NCBI RefSeq assembly: GCF_943734655.1
Contig: NC_071353.1
Location: 80,118,909 to 80,182,908 of the forward strand
Reading direction: 5' to 3'
Source: Sabethes cyaneus
Taxonomy: Eukaryota > Arthropoda > Insecta > Diptera > Culicidae
Length of the DNA stretch: 64,000 nt
Shown here one piece after another: positions 36,736 through 47,010 of the stretch. The notes under the pieces are model-generated. The model was not told the origin of the DNA. It saw only the letters and a list, made by a program, of their open reading frames with translations, and did not search any database. Made by a program: the position numbers and the translations under genes. The number at the start of each line of letters is the position of its first letter. Positions within the stretch are counted from its first letter, which is position 1.

Positions 36736-36933
36736 TGTAGCTTCGAATTAGTGGACTGTAAAACGTATGGAAAATTTCTCAACGAAAGAAAACGCGTCCG
36801 ATCACTTTCGCTTCTAGAACACACTTAACGAATTTATTCCTCTTAAGGTTAATACACGCTAAAACTAATTACTCAAAAATGGGAACAATGTTTATACACG
36901 TTAAGTAAGATAATTACATTTATGGAAATAACA
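36736..36933 (-). repeat. 3' LTR of the BEL/Pao element
   Basis: 198 bp, starting TGTAGCTTCGAATTAG and ending GGAAATAACA on the plus strand, i.e. TG...CA-type ends. Nearly identical to the 5' LTR once the MITE in the latter is ignored (differences such as CACTTTCGC against CACGTTCGC), so the copy is fairly young. It contains the uninterrupted CTCTTAAGG that is the empty target of that MITE. Confidence 0.85.
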
Positions 36934-36969
36934 TATTCACCAACATCCTCCCGCCGTTGAAATCAAAGT

Positions 36970-39900
36970 ATTTCAACGATTGCTCTCGTCGGTCTCCTCG
37001 TCCTCAGGAAGCAGGCATATATTCCTGATAGCTCGTTTGATGGTTGCATCCTTAGTCTGCAGTGTTACGATACGGAAATGGCCATCCTTCCCTGGGTGTA
37101 GTTCAATTATTTTTGGCATGCTCCATTGTAAAGGAGGACGGTTATCGTCAACCACCAGCACCAATGCTCCTACCTTGAACTTTGTTACCTTAAACTGCTT
37201 TTGTCGTTGCTGAAGCTCTTGCAGAAAATCATTCGACCAAACACGCCAAAACTTCTGTTTGAGGTCCTGAAGGATTTGCCAGCGAGTGAGCCTACCACAT
37301 TTTACATTGGCGTACGAAGGTTCTGCAATTGTTTGAAATTCTCTGCCGATTATGAAATGTCCTGGGGTAATAGCCTTCATATCATTGGGATCATCAGAAG
37401 ATGAAGTCAATGGCCTTGAGTTGAGTATAGCTTCGATTTGGCATAGAACTGTACTACACTCTTCGAAAGACAATTTGTGCTCTGCTAGAATGGAATTTTA
37501 CTGACTTCACCCCCGCTTCCCATATTCCTCCAAAATGAGGACTTCTTGGAGGGATAAACGACCAGTTTATTCCTCTTTGTACACAAAACTCGTTTAAACG
37601 TTTCTGATGCATTTCCGATTTAAATAAGGCTTCAAGTTTCGTTAATTCACTGTCGGTACCAACAAAATTGGTTGCGTTATCCGATACTATCTTCTCAGAT
37701 AAAGCTCTTCTACTAACGAATCGCTGCAAAACTCCCAAAAAGGCATCAGTAGTAAGACTCGAGACGGGTTCTAAATGGATAGCCTTTGTCGCCATACAAA
37801 CGAAGATGCACACATATCCCTTTGTTGTCACTGATTTTCTTATTGAAGTTGCCGATCGAAAAGTAAATGGTCCTGCGTAGTCAACTCCAACCGTCGAAAA
37901 AACATAACTTTCTTGTACTCGGTACTTGGGTAAGTCCCCAGTAAGCTGCGTCGCCCGTTTAGGGTTTTGTCGATAACATGGTACGCAGTTATGAACCACC
38001 TTGCGAATCATACTCTTAGCTCTGAGAGGCCAAAACTGCTGTCGTACAACTGCCAACAAAGTTCGTTGACCAATGTGTAAATTACTTCGGTGCAAATGTC
38101 GAATAATAGCCATAGTGAAAGGATGTCCATGCGGTAACAGTAGTTGATGTTTTGCTTCGTACGGAAGATTCGCCCTTTTAATCCTTCCACCAACACGAAG
38201 CGTTTCATCGGTCTCATCTAAAAACGGATTTAAACATTTCAAGGAATGCTTAAACTCTTTCTCTTCTTTCAGCATTCTAATCTCGATTGAAAAACATTCT
38301 CGTTGTACCAAGCGTACTGCAAGTAACAATCCTCTTTTCATTTCGTCAACTGTGGGTAGTCCCTTTTCGATATGCCTTTTTCCGCTCTTGATAAAATCCA
38401 CAAATCGAATCACGTAGGCCATTGTAGGCTCTTTGTATAATGCAAAATCTACTGATCATGTCAAAAATTTTCATTCTCGAATCCACCACCAAGCTGATCA
38501 AACAAGTTTTTCGAAGCTCTGGCAAGCAGTCAACCGAAAGCGATGGCGGCGACCAGATTTCATACTCCGTTTTTTCAGTACTACAGGACCGTGCCACCAG
38601 AGATCTTCATCAAGCAACAAATTTGGTTGAATACCTCTCGAAATCAAATCCGCAGGATTGGACTTGGAAGGTACGTAGCGCCAATCAAAACCGTCCGTCA
38701 ACATCAGAATTTCCTTCACTTGATTTCCGACAAAAATTTGAAGCGTCTCGATTGGTCGTCTTATCGAACATAGCACAATTTGAGAATCACTCCAAAGGAT
38801 CACTGAAGAGAAATTGATGCTCATTGATTTCAAGATTCTAACCACCAGCTGAGAAAGGAGTAAAGCTGCTAGAAGTTCTGCCCGCGGTGTTGTTATTTCC
38901 TTTTTCTTGTCTTCCCTTTTCGGTAACACTCTAGACTTGCTACAAATCATCTTCATTTCAGCTCTACCGTCACCAAAAACCGAACGTGCATAGAGACATG
39001 CACCGTATCCAAGGTCAGATGCATCAGAAAACCCATGCAACTCGACGTCCATACAGCCTTCATTAAAAACACATTTTGGAATTTTTATACCATTCAGTGT
39101 TTGTAGTTGAGATCGAAAATTCGTCCATAACCTTACGAAATCAAGCGGAAGCGGCTAGTCCCAATGCAGCTGAAGCAACCACAGTTCTCTCATAAAAAGC
39201 TTAGCCGTCATTAGTACAGGACCAAGAAACCCTAGTGGATCAAATATTTTTGAAATTTCGCTCAGCACCAACCGCTTTGTTAAAATATCGCTGCTGCTGG
39301 ATTTTGGCAAACAAAAAGTGAACATGTCGCAGACAGGATCCCACGCTATACCCAGAGTTTTCATTAGATGGTTTACCTCCGGATTTCCTACCTCTCCTAG
39401 TTTCTCTCTTTTCGCTTCCGGAATCGTCTGCAGAAGAGCTGTCGAATTTGAACATACCTTGTGGACATCGAAGCTTCCTTCCTTCAGTAACACAGTCACC
39501 TGCTCAATTAGTTCCAAAGCATCTTCCAGTGAATTGGCACCTGTCAGGAAATCGTCGATATAGAATGAATATTTTATGGCCTGTGCCGCCAACGGGTATC
39601 GTTCCTCGTTTTCAGAAGCAAGCTGCCGAAGCGACATCGTCGCAAGAAACGGGGACGAAGCAAGTCCATATGTCACGGTCTTCAAAGCATAGAACTTCAA
39701 CGACTGAGAATTGTCCTCTCTCCAAACAATTCTTTAGAAACGAACATCGTCGTCGTGTACTTCCACTTGTCTGTACATTTTAGGTATATCAGCGCTCACG
39801 GCGATACGAAACGATCGAAAGTTTATCAAAATGGAAATTAAATCGTTTTGTATAGTAGGTCCCACCATTTGTACATCGTTGACAGAAACACCGCTAGTCG

Positions 39901-40003
39901 ATTCTGCCGAGCCGTCAAAAACCACCCGCAAATTAGTGGTGGTACTGGTCGGTTTTAGAACGTAATGGTGCGGAAGATAAAAAATCAGAGGGGTCGTGTA
40001 CAA
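36970..40003 (-). pseudogene. BEL/Pao pol: RT, RNase H, integrase
   Basis: In coding order: reverse transcriptase from LPHHYVLKP and LRVVFDGSAES (~39950) through SADIPKMYRQV to catalytic FYIDDFLTG (~39560); connection (IFDPLGFLGPV); RNase H with HGFSDASDLGYGACLY (~39030) and LWSDSQIVL; integrase with the HHCC-like region (HLHRSNLHIGQRTLL, CVPCYRQNP) and core VDYAGPF, DNATNFVG, HFGGIWEAGVKSVK (~37500); and a C-terminal domain (FKVGALVLVVDD). In-frame stops lie at 39734 and 39155; frameshifts near 38540, 38420 and 37470 break it further. Confidence 0.87.
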
Positions 40004-41247
40004 GACACGACCGCATACAAAGGTGACGCAGGACTACGTAAGTCTCTTTGTAGAGATAGTAGCATGTATTCATGCTTGTAATCATTCGATTCTTTGTGTA
40101 TACATGATATATATAACATATATACATGCTACATGCGTTGTATGTAACATTTATCAAAGTAGTAACATTGCATACGTTCAATTCTCAAAAGATTGTGCAT
40201 TTGAAAACTATTTAACAAAATCAAGAACACAAACTATTGCTTTCCTGCTACCTTACTGAAATTAAAGATTGTTTTTATTTCCCATGGTTCCCCACGTTGA
40301 AGGGATTTTACCAATTCAATCCCATTTTATCAACAGCACATCTTTTCAATACACTTCTAATGAAATGGTAAGCATGCGTATTCACGGGAAACTAGCAGTC
40401 ATTGACTTTTCGTCGGAAAACCCAATTTCGGAAGAAGTTTTTCGGCCCAAAAGCGGGATTGTGTTTATAAAAATGTATATACTGCATTCTTTTTGCCAAT
40501 CTGAACACAGCGAATATATTTTCATAAACCGAATTCAAACAAAAAAACTGCTTTTGAAATTGGCAGAATCGATGATGACTAATTTCACCTTCATACAGAG
40601 TCGTATTATAACCGAACACTACAGCTGTAGCACATTTTTCCAACACAAATATCAAATTCGCCGAGGTTTAATCGTCTCGCAGTAAAGAATTTTCGATCTG
40701 TTGGGACAACGAACTTGTGTCATTTTTTTTGGCACACTTCCCTAACACAGACATCAAATTGGACTAGGTTTAATCGCGTTCGTAAGAAATCTGTTGGCAC
40801 GAGGGGGCTTTGTCACTCTTTCTGGCGTACTTCCCAAGCAAGGACATCAAAATGATCTAGGTTTAACCGCGGTTTTAAGAAATCTTGTTGAAATGAGGAA
40901 ACTTGGTCACTTGTTTTGGCTTACTTCCCAAGCAAAGATATCAAATTGGTATAGGTTTAGATCATCGCAAAAAATCTTCCAACCAATCACGAAGCGAGAA
41001 TTCTGGTAAAACATAGGTTCATTATTTTCAATTTTTCAATAGTTCAACATCAAGAATCCATACGAAAAGTTCATTTGGGTCAATTCTTAGAAGATTTTCC
41101 GATCGATTGGTATAAGAATATTGAAAATCGATAGTAAAACCGCTGAGCTATTAGCGCTCAAAACATTTCATTTTTCGTGACGCTCGCATTTTTCGATTTT
41201 TTGGAATGACACCCTATCTCAAAACTTGCCGTAAGACGTAGTCCTAC
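40004..41247. mobile_element. TGACGTAGGACTACGT inverted-repeat element
   Basis: Splits the BEL/Pao frame between the protease region and reverse transcriptase. Near its ends are TGACGCAGGACTACGT (~40022) and ACGTAGTCCTACGTCA (~41231), imperfect inverted repeats that also occur in the repeats at 25069, 35784, 54143 and 63630. Inside, four ~95-bp direct repeats (CTTCCC-A-GCA-GATATCAAA-type cores near 40631, 40734, 40824 and 40917) form a tandem block. A 138-codon plus-strand open frame (40269-40685) has no domain I recognise. The exact target duplication was not found. Confidence 0.6.
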
Positions 41248-41248
41248 G

Positions 41249-43455
41249 TCAAAATGCATTGCCGATTTCTTCAACTGACGATGGTAAAATGTTTACCATA
41301 TGCTTCAAATTTTCATATTCTCTCATAAACCTAACGTATTGCATTTTCAGCGTCGGGTCACGATCCAATCTTCGTTCAACTGCCAGGAACCGCCTTTTGG
41401 CCATCGCCAATGAATCGCCAAGTAACCTCTGTTTTTCGTTAAACGGTAGCCGCACTACAAACCTACCGTAACCTTTGCGTTGGTGCGTCTCCAGAAAATG
41501 GGTCACACATTCGTTGTCTGAAGAGCGCTCTAATTCTTCTGTACCTTCATAGGAATGTAAATGCCAAAAACGTTCCAATAACTTACTGACATCATCTTCA
41601 CTAACTGTGGTGTAGAATGCATGTCCCATGTTAACATGGCCGATTGGAATAAAACCGCTTATTATCCACCCTAGATGGGTTTCCTGCACCGTTGGCATAT
41701 CGTCAGCCAGGTTCAGCTGTCCTTGTTTCATAAGTTTGAAGAACAATCCTGAACCGATAAGAACATCTACCGGTCCTGGAACATTGAATGTCGGATCAGC
41801 CAGCACAATTTCTTCAGGGATGCTCAAATGTTCAACTGTAAACTTCTGCACCGGGAGATCACCAGTAATCTTCTTCACCACGAGAAACTCCATGCATGGT
41901 GACTCGTAATCACTCACTCGAGACTTTATGCGCGCGTGCACCTTAAACTGAATTCCTATCGAATTGCCACCAATACCCGCAATTGTGTAGTTCGATCGTT
42001 TTTGTTTTAGTCCAAGCTTCGATGCTAGCTCTTCTGTGATGAAATTTTATGTGATGCAGAATCCAACACTGCTCGACATACACTCTTGCGCTTGCTAGAG
42101 CCACAAATCGATGCAACCACAGTAGCTAAAAGAGTATCTTGTTCGACATCAACGTTTGCACAAAGAACAGAACCACTGGTAGAAGCCGAAGAACTTGTAT
42201 CAGCGACTACTGCATCAGAAGAAGCTTCATTCGGTATTGTGTTGGCCACCGATGCCTTGCTTTCAGATGGCTGTGCATTTTCGGAATGCAAATACGTATG
42301 ATGTCGTCTGCCGCAACGCTTACAGGAGTGTTTGGATCTACACTTCCCCGTAATATGTCCTCTTTCAAGACAGTTAAAGCAAGATCCGCTCTTTCGCAAT
42401 GTTGAGTACTTGCCGCTAACGGCTGCATTTTTGAAAATGTCGCATTTCCACAACTCGTGATCACCTTTACAATGTTGACATTTTTCATTAGTTGTTACAA
42501 GGCTATGCATTCTCACATCGACTTTGCTAGACGGTCGTGACTGCTTATTCAATTCCAATGAAGGCTTTGTAGTACGACTTATTTTTTCATACACTCGGCA
42601 TCTTTCCTTCAAAAACTCCATAGTCGAGCGCTACTCTGGTAGCTCGTCACCTTGACTTAACTCCCACGCCTTTCGAGTTTCCAAGTCAAGTTTCTTCGCA
42701 AGAACATTTAACAGCATCATTTCCCCCAGTCCGACCACTGGTAACTCCAGATTCTTTAGAGCATCAACATGTTTAGAACACGTATCGATCAATTTCCGTA
42801 AGCCGATACCACTATCCTTCGTCATTACCGGTATGTTGAATATGGCATCAATGTGTTTATCGATGATGACTCTTTTATCTTTATATCGCTCACGTAAAGT
42901 AGCCCAGGCCGCATCATAATCACCGTTATTTATGATATCCTGGTCGATTACGCCTGCTGCAGCACCGACTAACGCATTTCTTAGGTGATACAGCTTAATA
43001 GCTGGAGACTCGGTTTGATATCGGGACATCACATTTTCGAACATATTCTTGAAGGCATACCAGTTCTCGTAGTTTCCGTCGAACGTTGGCAAGGGTGCTT
43101 TCAGAGGAGGAATCATTGTTTGGTTATTCAGCTGTTACACCGCTGGTACTAGCTCATTATTGGCAGTAGTTTCGATCAAACTGGTTATTTTTATGAAAAT
43201 ATCCGAATACAACGCTTCAAATTCAATGAGTTTTAATTCCTCTGCATAACGTACCTCATCACCGATATTCAAATTGAACATTTCATTCTGCAACTCGTTG
43301 TATTCACCGTATGCACTATCCGCAAGCTTCATTTGCAACTGCAGGAAATGTTTGTTCTGTATTTCTTCTTGCTTCCGAATAGCATTCTGTACACGCCGTA
43401 GTTTTCGCTCTACGGTTTCTTTTTTCATGTTCAAAACTTTAAATTTATTATCCAT
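41249..43455 (-). pseudogene. BEL/Pao gag and protease region
   Basis: Starts at 43455 with MDNKFKVLNMKKETV and a helical, charged N-terminus. Then a DUF1759-type gag block (PTFDGNYENWYAFKNMF, ~43080), and after an in-frame TAG at 42631 three zinc knuckles (CQHCKGDHELWKC, CFNCLERGHITGKC, CKRCGRRHHTYLH; ~42480-42290). The aspartic protease begins AVLDSASH (~42070), shifts frame near 42045, and goes on through the region reading GPVDVLIG and LGWIISG (~41660) toward the reverse-transcriptase linker. The order and motifs are standard for BEL/Pao; the frame is broken. Confidence 0.83.
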
Positions 43456-43740
43456 TTTTTTCTTTGATTCTTTATCCTTTTTACTTTTAACTGTTCACTT
43501 ATTGCCAATGCGGTCGCTTCCGTCTCACCAGGAATATCAACACCACTTTTCTGTTCTTTATTCTTCTTCACATCCGGTTTGCGCGCAGTAGCCATTTTTA
43601 TTTCTTTTCAAAATGGCGGCTGGAATCACAAGATTTTTCTTTCTGAATTGCCTTCTTAAATGGCCTTTTAAAAAGAATCACTTCCAAAACGAATTCACCA
43701 CAAGGTGATCACATTAATATTCGGTTACCGATTAACTACA

Positions 43741-43757
43741 TCCGGCTCGAAGGACCA
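43741..43757 (-). other. primer-binding site for tRNA-Tyr
   Basis: TCCGGCTCGAAGGACCA on the plus strand is identical to the 3' end of insect tRNA-Tyr including CCA, so the minus strand is complementary to it. It is separated from the 5' LTR (43764) by six bases, the usual place for the minus-strand primer site. The tRNA identity is from knowledge of the tRNA-Tyr acceptor end (CCTTCGA/TCGAAGG). Confidence 0.85.
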
Positions 43758-43763
43758 AAAAGA

Positions 43764-44127
43764 TGTAGCTTCGAATTAGTGGACTGTAAAACGTATGGAA
43801 AATTTCTCAACGAAAGAAAACGCGTCCGATCACGTTCGCTTCTAGAACACACTTATCGAATTTATTCCTCTTAGGCCCCGTACAGAGTAAACCCGACAGC
43901 GACGCGACTCGACGCGACGCGACTTCGCTCTCATGTTGCTAAATGCACAGTTCTGCTTCGGGCGAAAAAGGGCTGCGCGTATAACTACAGCAAGAAATGT
44001 CGCGTCGCGTCGCATGTCGCTTGCACTCTGGCGGTACCCTTAAGGTTAATACACGCTAAAACTAATTACTCAAAAATGGGAACAATGTTTATACACGTTA
44101 AGTAAGATAATTACATTTATGGAAATA
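43764..44127 (-). repeat. 5' LTR of the BEL/Pao element, with MITE
   Basis: Same sequence as the 3' LTR from TGTAGCTTCG to GGAAATA, but with 169 bp (a 166-bp MITE plus its 3-bp duplication) in the middle. The outer edge reads GGAAATAAAT instead of GGAAATAACA, so the last bases are altered or lost at the junction with the LINE on the right. Confidence 0.85.
43874..44039. mobile_element. PIF/Harbinger-type MITE, 166 bp
   Basis: Inserted in the 5' LTR with an exact TTA duplication (43871-43873 and 44040-44042); the 3' LTR shows the empty site. The ends are imperfect inverted repeats (GGCCCCGTACAGAGT and GGGTACCGCCAGAGT). The arms continue as CG-rich sequence with GCGACGCGAC on one side and its complement on the other, so the element is almost wholly palindromic. 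TWA targets and GG-starting ends are typical of PIF/Harbinger. Confidence 0.85.
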
Positions 44128-44694
44128 AATATTTTGCACGATATCAAAGAAGAGATTCGTACCAATTTCAAAACCCTTATCGATTCGGTTCCTAAGACTC
44201 CTCTCACACTTTCTCCCAACCCAACATTCTTTAATTCTGCCAAAAGACGAAGAGACTGGGATGACAACACTGACGATTCGGCAAATAGACCTTCGAAACT
44301 TTCCCGCGGCACGGATACACACTCTTCCTCTACTGTTTCGGAGATGATCAATGACGCTGATGATAAATTCTGGCTTTATCTATCAGACATTTCGCCTGTT
44401 GCTCCTGATGCAAGTGTGGTAGACTTGGTTACCGAAAGGCTCGGATCCAATAACATAACGGTTGGAAAACTGATTCCTCGCGATAGAGATCCAAGATCGC
44501 TTTACTACGTCTCATTCAAGGTGGGTATGCCGAATGCCTTGAAAGATACAGCTATGAACCCTGGTACATGGCCAGTCGGGATAGTGTTTCGCGCGTTTGA
44601 GGATAAGTCAACCAACAGACGGATTTTTTGGAAACCCACTGCAGCGCCAGTAGACCTTGTGATAACAAACACGGCTTCTCAAGAGAATGCATAA
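44119..44694 (+). pseudogene. Jockey-type LINE ORF1, chimeric start
   Basis: 192-codon frame. Its ATG and first codons (ATGGAAATA) are LTR sequence; the LINE proper starts at about 44128. The N-terminal half is basic and Ser/Thr-rich (SAKRRRDWDDNTDDSANRP). The C-terminal half (KFWLYLSDISP, TERLGSNNITVGKLIPRD, LYYVSFKVGMP, GTWPVGIVFRAFED) is an RRM-like ORF1 domain common in Jockey/CR1-group LINEs. No zinc knuckle is present. The natural N-terminus has been lost, so the open frame is probably a chance fusion, not a working gene. Confidence 0.65.
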
Positions 44695-44699
44695 GCCAA

Positions 44700-45063
44700 A
44701 ATAAACCAGCTCCACCCGAAACCCATAACGATACATGCAATTCAACTCGGACAATTCCACTTACTATCTACTATCAGAATGTCCGAGGGCTAAGGACAAA
44801 AACGAATGATCTCTCTCTCGCGCTTACATCATCGGACTATGATGTCATAGCTTTCACGGAAACTTGGCTTCGTAATGACGTTTCATCGACTGAACTATCT
44901 TCTGACTACAACTTCTTTAGATGTGAGCGAAATAGCTTAAATAGTAACTCACAGCGTGGTGGTGGTGTACTAATTGCAACTAAGAATAACCTCGAAAGTC
45001 GACTAGTACCTCTTCCAGGCGATCAAAGATTAGAGCAGATTGCGGTTTGCATAGAGTTGCCGA
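44700..45063 (+). pseudogene. Jockey-type LINE ORF2, EN N-terminal part
   Basis: Endonuclease start: LTIYYQNVRGLRTK (~44760), SDYDVIAFTETWL (catalytic Glu) and QRGGGVLIATKN. It is the same family as the ORF2 at 9931 but a different, diverged copy. The frame is cut at AVCIELP (45051-45063) by the R1-type LINE and resumes at 50297 with the same codons. Confidence 0.82.
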
Positions 45064-45537
45064 GGATGGTAAATGGTTGAATAATGCGCTCCAGAACTAT
45101 CACGAAGTTCCACAGCCTCTTATTTAGCAACTCCTATCTCTACCTTCTCGTGGTACCATCCGGGATACGCTCCTTAGTGGAAATCGGACAACCGGTGGAA
45201 ACTAGGGTCGTATGCGGACAGAGAAGGGGGCACTCATGCGAAGGCTGAGTGTAAACTCTCCGCCTGCAAATGACGGATCTCGGTAGAAGCATGTTCGATG
45301 AACCTGAAAATACCGAGAACCTGAGCAGAGGGTCCAAAGCCCCCAAAGGAGGATGGTTTTAATAGCTATTATCCATGGCTAAAAGTAAAAACATGAATGG
45401 ATAAACCCCTAATCCAAGGTGTCATGCGACCCGTGCCGAGGGATGAATGGTGGGGGGGGGTTCTATAAATACTCAGCCTCAAACGGAGCCTGTGGAGTAC
45501 CAGAGCGCCCTCCACAGTAATCAGCCCTTACCGCATC

Positions 45538-47010
45538 ATGAGGGGCTCTGATGTGGCGGACTTTTCTTTCCCCTCAACTCGTGGGATTCTTATGGAAGAC
45601 AAAATCAAAAATACAACAAGTGTGGATACGGTGGAAAACCCGTTCGCTAGAGGAGGCATCCAGCGTTCTCCACCAAAGGTGGAGAAGGATGCAACTAGGA
45701 GCGCTAGTGTGGGTGGTAAAGGCAGCGGTATGCCTACCACGCCGGACACAGCGATGAACGGCCCAGCGCTTATCAGGGCGATGGAGAAAAATAGAGACGC
45801 TGTACCTAAAGTGGTAGCAGCGTCACAGCAGCTCGAGGTAATAATCGAGTTTACGTCAGGTCGCGGCAATTTCTCCAAGGACCTGAAGCAGAGCTTGCTC
45901 ATGCTTCGGAGAACCTTGAATGCAGCGACCAAAACGCACAACGACCTCGTGGCGCGTGCAGGAGAGGCTAAGAAGGTGACCGTGAAGGCGTCGAAGGCAG
46001 TACAAACGGACGCTTGCCCGTTGACGGAGTGTCGTAACGCGGCCCAGGAGGCTACGGAAAGCGCTACCAGCAGCGGTAAGGCATCCGCCAAGCACCCGAG
46101 ACAGTCCCCGGGGGATAGCACCCCTGGCGGACCGAAAAAACGCCTGATCGGTAAAAGCCCTCAGGCTAGCGGGTTGGCAGAGCTAACCGATAAACCAGCG
46201 GGAAGCTCCAAGACAGGTGGCCCGTGGACCGAGGTTAGGGCCAAGAGAAAAGGCGGAGGAGGCTCCAGTAAAAAAACTGCTCCACCTAAACCGGCAAGAA
46301 AGCGAGCGAAGAAGGGCGACGCTCTTATCCTGAAAACCGACGGGTCGAAATACTCGGAGGTTCTGAAGGCCATGAGAGGAGACGCCCTACTCAAGGATCT
46401 GGGCGCGGACGTACGGAGCATCCGCCGCTCACGCACGGGCGATATGATCCTCGAGTTAAAGAAGGACGCCACAAAGAAGAGTTCCGCATACAAGCCCATA
46501 GCGGAAGGAGTGCTCGGGGACGGAGTGAAGGTACGTGCTCTCACACCAGAAGTGACTCTCCAGCTTAAGAACCTGGACGAGATCACCGAAGTGCGTGAGG
46601 TCGTACAAGCTCTCAAAGAGCAAAGTGGAGTGGCGGTGGCAACCGAGGCGGTTCGCCTACGCAAGGGTCCGGCCGGGACCCAGGTAGCCACCATACGACT
46701 TCCGCTGATTGACGGAAACAAAGCCCTGAAAGCTGCTAGGCTAAAAGTGGGGTGGTCGGTATGCCCACTGAGCGTGTCCAAGCAGTCGGAAGCTTGCTTC
46801 CGGTGTTTCGAGCACGGACATAAAGCCTGGAACTGCAAGGGGCCAGATAGAAGCCAGTTGTGCAGGAGATGTGGCAGTGCTGGCCATAAAGCAAAGGACT
46901 GCGCGGAGCCTCCTAAGTGCCTGATCTGTACCGGTAAACGGGACGCAAAGCACGTAACGGGAGGTCCAAGGTGCCCGGCCGGTGTGCCGGCGACTAAGCC
47001 ACGTTCATAG
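45538..47010 (+). CDS. R1-clade LINE ORF1 protein
   Basis: 490-codon open frame from the ATG at 45538. The N-terminal half is charged and low-complexity (SPGDSTPGGPKKR, KKTAPPKPARKRAKKGD, likely nuclear-localising basic patches). The centre resembles the RRM-like core of R1-group ORF1 (GDALILKTDGSKYSEVLKAM, TPEVTLQLKNLDEITE). The C-terminus has three zinc knuckles: CFRCFEHGHKAWNC, CRRCGSAGHKAKDC and CLICTGKRDAKHVTGGPRC (about residues 422-480). It binds element RNA in the retrotransposition particle. Its TAG stop shares bases with the start region of ORF2. No disabling mutation is visible. Confidence 0.88.
   Translation: MRGSDVADFSFPSTRGILMEDKIKNTTSVDTVENPFARGGIQRSPPKVEKDATRSASVGGKGSGMPTTPDTAMNGPALIRAMEKNRDAVPKVVAASQQLEVIIEFTSGRGNFSKDLKQSLLMLRRTLNAATKTHNDLVARAGEAKKVTVKASKAVQTDACPLTECRNAAQEATESATSSGKASAKHPRQSPGDSTPGGPKKRLIGKSPQASGLAELTDKPAGSSKTGGPWTEVRAKRKGGGGSSKKTAPPKPARKRAKKGDALILKTDGSKYSEVLKAMRGDALLKDLGADVRSIRRSRTGDMILELKKDATKKSSAYKPIAEGVLGDGVKVRALTPEVTLQLKNLDEITEVREVVQALKEQSGVAVATEAVRLRKGPAGTQVATIRLPLIDGNKALKAARLKVGWSVCPLSVSKQSEACFRCFEHGHKAWNCKGPDRSQLCRRCGSAGHKAKDCAEPPKCLICTGKRDAKHVTGGPRCPAGVPATKPRS

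Larger units (their letters stand above)
36736..44127 (-). mobile_element. BEL/Pao LTR retrotransposon, decayed
   Basis: Complete in outline: two LTRs (36736-36933 and 43764-44127), a tRNA-Tyr primer-binding site next to the 5' LTR, a gag-protease-reverse transcriptase-RNase H-integrase series on the minus strand, and a purine-rich tract (GGCGGGAGGATG on the minus strand, ~36950) next to the 3' LTR. It is inactivated by an inserted repeat between protease and reverse transcriptase, several in-frame stops and frameshifts. No target duplication is visible; the sequence right of the 5' LTR belongs directly to a LINE ORF1. Confidence 0.88.

Noticed and set aside
40269..40685. 138-codon plus-strand frame as a gene
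   Set aside because: It lies in a repeat inserted in BEL/Pao, has no domain I recognise, and runs into the tandem-repeat block; reported only as part of that element.
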